Source: Mucilaginibacter galii
Lineage (GTDB): Bacteria > Bacteroidota > Bacteroidia > Sphingobacteriales > Sphingobacteriaceae
Direction of reading: 5' to 3'
Assembly: GCF_014635825.1 (NCBI RefSeq)
Contig: NZ_BMDO01000002.1
Location: forward strand, 248,001-312,000
Length of the DNA stretch: 64,000 nucleotides
Under the pieces are notes generated by a model, which made no database searches, was not told the DNA's origin, and saw nothing but the letters and a program-made list of their open reading frames with translations. Position 1 is the first letter of the stretch, and each line of letters begins with the position of its first letter. A program made the position numbers and the translations under genes. Below are positions 36,238 to 42,604 of the stretch, one piece after another.

Positions 36238-37563
36238 TCAATTGCCATCGGGCTTTACAGATGAGTTTTTTGGACTCATTGGCCAGTTGAAACTATCGAT
36301 AGCATCAGGGTGCGATGGGTTAAAGTTGGGCATATCAACTAAATACTTTTTCAAGCCTAAATCTGATGCCTTGATGCCTTCTACGATGCATTTAGCCAAT
36401 TCGTAGGCACCATAAGGGTTAAAGTGTGTATTGTCTTCCAGTGCTTTATCCTGGCCGGGAAAGGTGTTGGCGGGGTAATGTACAAATGCTTTTTTAGAGG
36501 GTTCCACACCCATAGCATCGTAAAAGCGGGTGGTCATTTCGTTAAGATCAATAAGTTGTACCTTTTCCTCCTGCGCTACTTTACGTGCTGCGGCGGGATA
36601 ATCGCCCAGGGTATTCACCGTTTTGCCGTCGGCATTAAAAGAACGGCGTGAAGTGGAGGTTACAATAACCGGGATGGCGCCTTTTTCACGAGTTCTGCTG
36701 ATGAAGGTCTTAAAGCGTTCGGTGTATGATTTATAAGGGCCATCGTTAGGGCCTTTTTCTTTCTGATCGTTATGGCCAAACTCAATAAAGAGGTAATCGC
36801 CGGGTTTGATAATGCTCATTACTTTATCTAAACGCCTGCTGCCCATAAAGCTGCCCAGCGTTAAACCCGATTCGGCATGGTTGGCTATAGCTACACCCGG
36901 CTTAAAAAAACGCGGAATCATTTGTCCCCAGGATGCCCATGGCTCATCATCTTGGTCTACCACGGTAGAATTACCTGCCAGGTAAACGGTGATCTGGTTA
37001 TCAACTTTTTCTATCTCCATGGCGTTAAGGCGGGTTTTACCATCAAACTCGAGGGTTAATTTGTTGTCCCAATCCAGTTTGCCAACCTCGCGTGGTTTCA
37101 GGGCCACTTTTACGCCGTTGGCTATTTCGGGTATGCGCACGTTGACAATGAAACTTACCTTTTTAATTTCGCCCGGCTTGGTGGTTACGTTTTCGAGCAT
37201 CAACCTGCGCGATTCGGCTTTTACCGTGGTTTGGCTCGCGTTTTGGCTATCGCCCAAGGTTAGGGTTATTTTGTAATTACCCTCGGGAACCGCTGCCGAA
37301 AAGTAAAAAGGCTGATCGGCGGTTATAAAACCGGTACCAGCTTTGCCTTTGCGGACAACGGCCTGCACAGTGGTGCCAAAATCAAAGCCGTAGGTATCTG
37401 TATAAGTTTTAGCAGGGGTTATCTGTGTAAAGCCTGGTTTGGCCTTACCGCTGCCAAAGTCAAATTTATAGCGTCTGCTTTGGGCATAGGTGTTCATGAC
37501 CATGCCTGCAAGTACCGTTGTTAACGATAGTGCAATAATTTTTACGGAGGTTGACCTCATCAT
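36238..37563 (-). CDS. CE12-like SGNH esterase with N-terminal beta-sandwich domain
   Basis: The protein has 441 residues, longer than the other two esterases here. After a signal peptide ending 'NTYAQ', residues 30-190 form a beta-sandwich with 'YKFDFGSGKAKPGF', like the galactose-binding-type domains often placed before CE12 units. The SGNH domain starts at 'VYLAGNSTVVDQ' (Ser199), so block I reads GNS instead of GDS. Then come 'IEFGHNDQKEKG' and 'DNTHFNPYGAYELA'. Removal of acetyl groups from pectin is the likely role. It is the first gene of the eight-gene operon that ends with GH31. Confidence 0.88.
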   Translation of the reverse strand: MMRSTSVKIIALSLTTVLAGMVMNTYAQSRRYKFDFGSGKAKPGFTQITPAKTYTDTYGFDFGTTVQAVVRKGKAGTGFITADQPFYFSAAVPEGNYKITLTLGDSQNASQTTVKAESRRLMLENVTTKPGEIKKVSFIVNVRIPEIANGVKVALKPREVGKLDWDNKLTLEFDGKTRLNAMEIEKVDNQITVYLAGNSTVVDQDDEPWASWGQMIPRFFKPGVAIANHAESGLTLGSFMGSRRLDKVMSIIKPGDYLFIEFGHNDQKEKGPNDGPYKSYTERFKTFISRTREKGAIPVIVTSTSRRSFNADGKTVNTLGDYPAAARKVAQEEKVQLIDLNEMTTRFYDAMGVEPSKKAFVHYPANTFPGQDKALEDNTHFNPYGAYELAKCIVEGIKASDLGLKKYLVDMPNFNPSHPDAIDSFNWPMSPKNSSVKPDGN

Positions 37564-37634
37564 TGTAGCGTAAGTTAAATGTTCACAGTGGTTTATACCT
37601 GCGCTGATGCAGGTTTGGTTATAAACTGTAGGCT

Positions 37635-37642
37635 CAAATTTA
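37635..37642 (-). promoter_or_regulatory. Possible -7 element of the enzyme operon
   Basis: TAAATTTG on the minus strand fits TAnnTTTG and lies 72 bp upstream of the CE12-like start codon. A TTG/TTTG at the right distance was not found, so only half of the promoter is supported. Confidence 0.3.
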
Positions 37643-37660
37643 TTTTAAGTGAGCTTAAAG

Positions 37661-37678
37661 GGTATCCTGTACCGTCCT
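37661..37678 (-). promoter_or_regulatory. Tandem AGGACGGT / AGGATACC element, 10-bp period
   Basis: The minus strand reads GCAGGACGGTACAGGATACC, two related octamers exactly 10 bp apart. It sits directly upstream of the -7 candidate of the enzyme operon. The layout matches the AGGATGGT pair at 5389-5406 before the FAS1-SusCD operon. A single AGGACGGT also occurs upstream of the GH43 gene (38962-38969). Confidence 0.4.
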
Positions 37679-37953
37679 GCAAAGAGCACCGCAAAAGCCT
37701 CTCTGCTCTTAAAATTCGGGATTTATAACAGGATTGATACATGACATTGCCGGTTGCAAATATTACTCCCCCTCAGGGCGCCGGGGCGCTTAGCTTTATG
37801 TAAGTTGGTTCGTTATTGTAGTTCAGCTACTTGAAGAAGGCTAAAATGCAGTAGATGAAAGTTTAAAAATCTTCATGTTTTTTTCATAAATCTTCATATT
37901 TCCTCAAAAAACTTCATGGCTGGGGTCAACACTAATTCACTGGTTGCAACAAG

Positions 37954-38889
37954 CTATTTTACTGCCTTCAGTTTTTCATATTCGGCCGCGGTTACTTTAA
38001 ATACCGTACCATGGCGGATGCCCGAGGGCAGTTGCACTTCGTCAGAAATATCTTTCCAAGTCTTGAGGTCGGTGGAGGTTATGGCACCATATTTATGGTT
38101 GCGGTATTTATCGAAGTACACAAACCATTGCTTGCCAATTTGCAGGGTGGTTGGTCCCTCGGCCCAGTAGTCGCCGGTTATTTTAGGGTCGGTTTGTTTG
38201 TAGGGGCCGGTCAGTTTATTGGCATAAGCAATCTTAATGTTCTTTTGCACCGGCTTCAGCGTTTCATCCTTAAAAAACATGATGAATTTTTTGCCTTGCG
38301 GTACTATGGTAGCATCTATGATGTTAAACTCCGGATCATACAGCAGCTTGGTATTAGTAAAGGTTTTAAAGTCTTTGGTTAGCGTATAGTACAGGCGGTG
38401 ATTGTAGCCCGCTTCGGCTGTGCTATCGACCGCAGGGTAGCGGCCTTTAATGGTTGTGGCCCAATAGATCATGTATTGCTTCGATTTGGCATCGTAAGTA
38501 ACCTCGGGTGCCCAGGAGTTACGCGCGCCTTCTTCTTTAGCCATTACGGGCAAAAATTGCTGTTCCGACCAGTGGATCAAATCGGCCGAACTGGCGTATC
38601 CTATTCCTTTATCGTTCCAGCTAACAGTCCACACCATGTGGAAAAGCCCATCGGCACCTTTAATAATGCAAGGGTCGCGCATGAGGCGGTCTTTGGCCAC
38701 CGCCGGTTTCAGGAAAGAACTATCGTTTTTCAAGGCTGTCCATTTAAGACCGTCGGTGCTGGCGGCCAAGTGCAATCCATCGGCACTGCTGCCTTTAAAA
38801 TAACAGAAAATATAAACCTCTTTAGGTGTGGTTTGCGCCTGCACAAAAGCAGGAATAAGGAGTAAAAACAGGATAAAAAGCTTCTTCAT
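37954..38889 (-). CDS. GH43-like five-bladed beta-propeller glycosidase
   Basis: The start is at the ATG at 38889, which gives signal peptide 'MKKLFILFLLLIPAFVQAQ'; an upstream ATG at 38928 would add 13 residues. The protein has 311 residues. GH43 landmarks are 'RLMRDPCIIKG' (Asp), 'NSWAPEVTYDA', 'FNIIDATIVPQG' (Asp) and 'WAEGPTTLQIG' (Glu), with 'SGIRHGTVFKV' near the end. Typical activities are alpha-L-arabinofuranosidase or exo-beta-galactosidase, which cannot be told apart by eye. It is divergent from GH105 and shares a 197-bp regulatory region with it. Confidence 0.85.
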   Translation of the reverse strand: MKKLFILFLLLIPAFVQAQTTPKEVYIFCYFKGSSADGLHLAASTDGLKWTALKNDSSFLKPAVAKDRLMRDPCIIKGADGLFHMVWTVSWNDKGIGYASSADLIHWSEQQFLPVMAKEEGARNSWAPEVTYDAKSKQYMIYWATTIKGRYPAVDSTAEAGYNHRLYYTLTKDFKTFTNTKLLYDPEFNIIDATIVPQGKKFIMFFKDETLKPVQKNIKIAYANKLTGPYKQTDPKITGDYWAEGPTTLQIGKQWFVYFDKYRNHKYGAITSTDLKTWKDISDEVQLPSGIRHGTVFKVTAAEYEKLKAVK

Positions 38890-39024
38890 GAATATAAATG
38901 GTTTGTAGCAGGCAGCTAAATTAGCCAAAGGTATAGGATTAGGTAAGGATAAAATAGTTTAACCGTCCTACACTGTCTGCCAAAATATAGTACTTTAAAA
39001 ATTATTGGATTTAATTTGCCAAGC

Positions 39025-39038
39025 CTAATGTACATTAG
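39025..39038. promoter_or_regulatory. Perfect 14-bp palindrome in the GH43/GH105 divergent promoter
   Basis: CTAATGTACATTAG is self-complementary over 14 bp and lies 49 bp before the GH105 start codon. It could bind a dimeric regulator. An AGGACGGT (minus strand, 38962-38969) and AGGAT repeats are also in this region. Confidence 0.4.
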
Positions 39039-39086
39039 TACATAAACCTGTCGGCTCTAACCAGGCCGGTACACAACCAATAGATT

Positions 39087-40427
39087 ATGAAGATAAAAGC
39101 CGGATTTTTGCTGTATTGCGCCATGCTTGCAGGGTCATCAACTTATGCACAAAAGGTAAATGATGTAGTTACGCCTTTGCACGCCATGAAGGTTAACTAC
39201 CCGGTGCCTTATGATGTGCCCAACCAGGCTAAGGTAAAACAAACGCTCGACCGCATACTGGGCTACCTGGACAAAGGTACCCCTGCACAGTTCGTTAACC
39301 GCAGTACCAATGCCGTGGTAAGTTTAGCTGCCGCCGATACCAATACCATTTTCAAACCCGGCGATTTCAGGCTCACCAGTTACGAGTGGGGCGTAACCTA
39401 TGCCGGCATGCTATTGGCCGGAGAGGCCACCGGCGATAGCCGCTATACCGAGTATACCAAAACCCGGCTCAACTTTTTGGCCGATGCCGTACCTGCATTC
39501 AAAAAGCTGGATCAGCAACATCCATCGCGCCGTAACCCGCTGCATTCGGTAATGCAGCCCGGTGCTTTGGATGATGCCGGTGCACTGTGTGCGGCCACCA
39601 TTAAAACCATCTGCATGGGTGGTGCTTCGGCTAACCTGCGCCCCATGGCCGATAACTTTATCAACTTTATATCCACCAAACAGCAACGCTTTGCCGATGG
39701 TACGCTGGCCCGTAACCGTCCGCAGCAAAACACCCTGTGGCTCGATGATATGTTTATGAGCGTGCCTGCTCTGGCACAAATGGGCAAACTAACCGGCGAT
39801 AACAAGTATTATGATGATGCCGTGAAACAGGTGCTGCAATTCAGCGCCCGCATGTTTAACCGCGAAAAAGGAGTTTACATGCACGGTTGGGTACAGGAAA
39901 TGGATGTGCATCCGCAGTTTCATTGGGGCCGTGCCAACGGCTGGGCTTTAATGGCCATGACTGAGTTGCTGGATGTATTGCCTGCCCAACATCCGGGCCG
40001 TGCTGCCGTACTGGCACAGTACCAAGCCTTAGCCAAAGGGTTGGTGGCTTACCAAAGCAGTCAGGGTTTCTGGCACCAGTTATTGGATCGTAATGATAGC
40101 TACCTCGAAACATCGGCTACCGCTATTTATGCCTATTGCCTGGCCCGTGGTATAAACCAAGGCTGGCTCAATGGTAGAGCTTATGGCCCTGCTACCCTGT
40201 TGGCTTGGAACGCCGTAACCACCAAAGTAAATGCCGAGGGACAAGTAGAAGGCGTATGTGTAGGTACGGGCATGGCCTTCGACCCGGCGTTTTATTACTA
40301 CCGCCCGGTTAATGTGTATGCTGCCCACGGCTATGGCCCGGTACTGCTGGCCGGAGCCGAGGTTATCAATTTATTGAAGAAACACACCTTTGAGGTGAAT
40401 GATAGTGCGTTGATGATGAAGAATTAA
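39087..40427 (+). CDS. GH105-family unsaturated glucuronyl/rhamnogalacturonyl hydrolase, second copy
   Basis: The protein has 446 residues with a signal peptide ending 'SSTYAQ'. The (alpha/alpha)6 barrel shows 'WLDDMFMSVPALAQ' with Asp220/Asp221 and 'HWGRANGWALMAMTELL', the two best marks of GH105. It is longer than the other GH105 of the window, with an N-terminal extension and an insert near 'EGVCVGTGMAFDPAF', as in the YesR-like or GH105 subgroup acting on other unsaturated uronides. It shares its promoter region with the divergent GH43. A block of CCCTCC repeats starts directly after the TAA. Confidence 0.88.
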   Translation: MKIKAGFLLYCAMLAGSSTYAQKVNDVVTPLHAMKVNYPVPYDVPNQAKVKQTLDRILGYLDKGTPAQFVNRSTNAVVSLAAADTNTIFKPGDFRLTSYEWGVTYAGMLLAGEATGDSRYTEYTKTRLNFLADAVPAFKKLDQQHPSRRNPLHSVMQPGALDDAGALCAATIKTICMGGASANLRPMADNFINFISTKQQRFADGTLARNRPQQNTLWLDDMFMSVPALAQMGKLTGDNKYYDDAVKQVLQFSARMFNREKGVYMHGWVQEMDVHPQFHWGRANGWALMAMTELLDVLPAQHPGRAAVLAQYQALAKGLVAYQSSQGFWHQLLDRNDSYLETSATAIYAYCLARGINQGWLNGRAYGPATLLAWNAVTTKVNAEGQVEGVCVGTGMAFDPAFYYYRPVNVYAAHGYGPVLLAGAEVINLLKKHTFEVNDSALMMKN

Positions 40428-40637
40428 AACCCCTCCCTAACCCTCCCCAAAGGAGAGGGAACAGGGTTTGTTTTATAATTCCCTTGCCGCCTCTCGAGGG
40501 AAGGAATTAGGTTTCGTTTTAATTCCCTCCCTTGTGGAGGGGTGCGGCTGGATGGTGCATTGGCAGGGAGGGGTTTGACGATTATGGTTGATGAACTGCT
40601 CCATTAGACCCCTCCCTGCCCTCCCGAGGGAGGGAAT
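40428..40637. repeat. Cluster of CCCTCC-type repeats after GH105
   Basis: Several CCCTCCC / GGGAGGG hairpins lie one after another, starting at the base after the GH105 stop codon. The part at 40521-40575 is a near copy of 2743-2791, including the shared interior GGGGTGC and the end TTGGCAGGGAGGGGTTT. The final part (about 40608-40637) copies the left end of the 2698 element. The cluster therefore looks like two or more family members in tandem. Confidence 0.85.
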
Positions 40638-41251
40638 TGGAAAGAAGCATTAAGGGCAGCACTGTTCGGCAATCCTACAATATTTTAAAAGAGCGTAGGC
40701 CTGTCAGTATACCTACAAATAAGAGCGTGGGGATGACAGAAAAGCGGGCCAGCGTGGGCCTTGTGCGGGTGAAGCTTTTTTCTGTCTTGATTTTTTTGTT
40801 ACTTTTTGTATCAAGACAAAACTAAGCGATAGCGATCTCATGAACACCTTTAAAAAACAAACGCACGTGAATAACGTAATGGGCCTCTCCGGCCAAGAGG
40901 AGACGAAGTACGTTCACAGTACAGAACAAAGTTCAAAACGCAATAACCACTCGTATAAGATTTCACAATCTTTCAAAATGACACCATGCTTACTGAACCT
41001 TAATCATCTTCTTACTAACTGCTCCAGCAGGCAAAACCTCAAAACCACTTACATGATGTAACTGGTGGTTTGTCCATGGCCTTTGGTGCCATACGTGCGG
41101 ATATTACACCAGTTGGGCTGCGCTTGTAATTGTGTAAGGTTAACAAGCAGAATCAGTAATATATAGGTTTGCGGGGGTAGCTTCTTTTAGAGGGCGATGC
41201 AATCGCCAGCCCATGTTAAGCACTCGTCGCAGACGAGCGCAGGTTGCGTTT
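40638..41251. other. Gene-free stretch with repeat remnants
   Basis: No credible gene is seen in about 610 bp. Around 40735-40825 lies a sequence (minus-strand reading 'DTKSNKKIKTEKSFTRTRP') that I recall as a common dispersed intergenic repeat of Sphingobacteriaceae. Two hairpins are visible: GGCGATGCAATCGCC (41193-41207) and CTCGTCGCAGACGAG (from 41223). On the minus strand, 40990-41103, a 37-codon frame ends 'SGFEVLPAGAVSKKMIKVQ', which may be the decayed 3' end of a secreted-enzyme gene; this is weak. Confidence 0.4.
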
Positions 41252-41287
41252 AACTCCCTCCCTCTTGGGGAGGGCCGGGGAGGGGTT
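41252..41287. repeat. CCCTCC-type repeat touching the GH43 stop codon
   Basis: AACTCCCTCCCTCTTGGGGA is followed by GGGCCGGGGAGGGGTT. The final TT belongs to the GH43 stop codon (41286-41288, minus strand), the same arrangement as at 30829. Confidence 0.8.
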
Positions 41288-42293
41288 ACTTCACCTTCTT
41301 CACGCCCTCGCTCGTCATGATCACCCGTTTAATGGTACCATCGGCGTTGTAATATAAATCATCAATACAAACCGACCGGTGATAGCTGCCCGCATCGGGT
41401 GTGAGAGCGCCGTTGTGGTAAATAAAATAATCTTTGCCTTTAAAGGTAATAATGGCCTGGTGGTTAGTGTTGGAGTTTCCGGCTATTTCGTTAATAATGC
41501 CTTTGTATACCCAAGGGCCCTTGATGCTGCGGCTCATGGCATAAGCTATTTTTTCGGGGAATTCGGTAGCGTAACTCAGGTAGTACCAGCCTTTACGCTT
41601 GTGCAACCAGGGCGCTTCGGTAAACTTGGGTAAGCCTTCCACTTTCATCATAGGGCCATCCAACTCGGTCATGTTGTTTTTGAGTTTGGCGTAATGGCAG
41701 GTGGTGTTACCCCACATGAGGTAAGCTTGCCCGTCATCGTCTATAAAAACAGTAGGGTCAATATCGTCCCAGCTAATTTTGGCCTCGGTGGTCATATCGT
41801 TGGTAATAATGGCCGAACCGCGGGCATCTTTAAACGGACCTAAAGGGTTATCGGCCACGGCAACACCAATAGCTTTTCCATGAATGGTGCCGTGTTCTAC
41901 GGCTGCATACCAGTAAAATTTACCGTTGCGCTCAATTACCTGTCCGGCCCAGGCATCACCTTTGGCCCAGGCAAAATCTTTTACTTTAAGCGGAACGGCA
42001 TGTTCGGTCCAGGTCACCATATCGGGCGAGGAGAACACTTGCCAATCGTTCATTACGTAGCGCGCCTGGTTTTTTGGGGCCTCATCGTGGCCGGTATACA
42101 GGTACACTTTGTCTTTATATACCAAAGCGGCAGGGTCGGCGGTATACTTATGAGTAATAATGGGGTTGCCGGTAGCATGAATCACGGTATCGGCAACAGG
42201 AGCAGCTGTTTGGGTGGCCCGGCCATTAAAAATGGATGGAATGGCCAGTAGGAGCGCTGCTTTTAAAATGGTAAAGTAAGTAAGATTCATCAT
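41286..42293 (-). CDS. GH43 alpha-L-arabinofuranosidase / beta-xylosidase-like
   Basis: The protein has 335 residues with a signal peptide. The GH43 triad is clear: Asp in 'KYTADPAALVYKDKVYL', Asp in 'DDIDPTVFIDDDGQAYL' and Glu in 'FTEAPWLHKRKGWYYL'. The later 'SNTNHQAIITFKGKDYFIYH' with 'SYHRSVCIDDLYY' is typical of arabinofuranosidase-type GH43. It would release arabinose or xylose from RG-I side chains in the periplasm. It is divergent from the GH2 gene at 42605 and separated from the upstream cluster by repeats. Confidence 0.9.
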   Translation of the reverse strand: MMNLTYFTILKAALLLAIPSIFNGRATQTAAPVADTVIHATGNPIITHKYTADPAALVYKDKVYLYTGHDEAPKNQARYVMNDWQVFSSPDMVTWTEHAVPLKVKDFAWAKGDAWAGQVIERNGKFYWYAAVEHGTIHGKAIGVAVADNPLGPFKDARGSAIITNDMTTEAKISWDDIDPTVFIDDDGQAYLMWGNTTCHYAKLKNNMTELDGPMMKVEGLPKFTEAPWLHKRKGWYYLSYATEFPEKIAYAMSRSIKGPWVYKGIINEIAGNSNTNHQAIITFKGKDYFIYHNGALTPDAGSYHRSVCIDDLYYNADGTIKRVIMTSEGVKKVK

Positions 42294-42604
42294 GGAGGTG
42301 TTGGCAATTGGTTTATTGTATTAACAGCGCATTGCCATGCCGGGGCCTTATGCCCGGTAACGACAAATTTTTGATAATAAGTAATTTGCGATTGAGGTAC
42401 TAAAATTTCATGATAGTTCAGGATAGATGAGCCTGCCCGAGTGAGTACCTTGTGCCCTTAAACCAAGTAATAAACAAACATCCTGCAAGCAGTTTTTAGC
42501 CGTTCCTATCAAATCAAAGATATAAATGTTAAATTGATAATTATAACTTTAGATATGTTGCCGGTTAAAATCTTCGCTGCTTCCGAAGGAGTTAAAATTT
42601 ACCT
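42294..42604. other. Divergent promoter region of GH43 and GH2
   Basis: These 311 bp carry the promoters of both flanking genes. On the plus strand ATGATAGT (42410) and AGGATAGA (42420) are related octamers 10 bp apart, similar to the tandem elements at 5389 and 37661. No exact TAnnTTTG was found. No gene is seen. Confidence 0.4.

Larger units (their letters stand above)
37564..37953. other. Promoter region of the main enzyme operon
   Basis: This 390-bp region lies between GH43 and the first operon gene. On the minus strand it holds a TAAATTTG (37635-37642) fitting TAnnTTTG, and just upstream the tandem AGGACGGT / AGGATACC element (37661-37678). Further away, four ATGAA(G) units occur on the minus strand between about 37864 and 37917. 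No gene was recognised. Confidence 0.5.

Noticed and set aside
36221..36241. TTG start for GH28
   Set aside because: It would overlap the upstream stop codon and put seven residues before a clean signal peptide; the ATG at 36220 is better.
40637..41061. Two short plus-strand open frames (62 and 73 codons)
   Set aside because: They lie in a repeat-rich gap. The first follows a dispersed repeat (reading 'SVLIFLLLFVSRQN'), and neither has family features or a plausible context.
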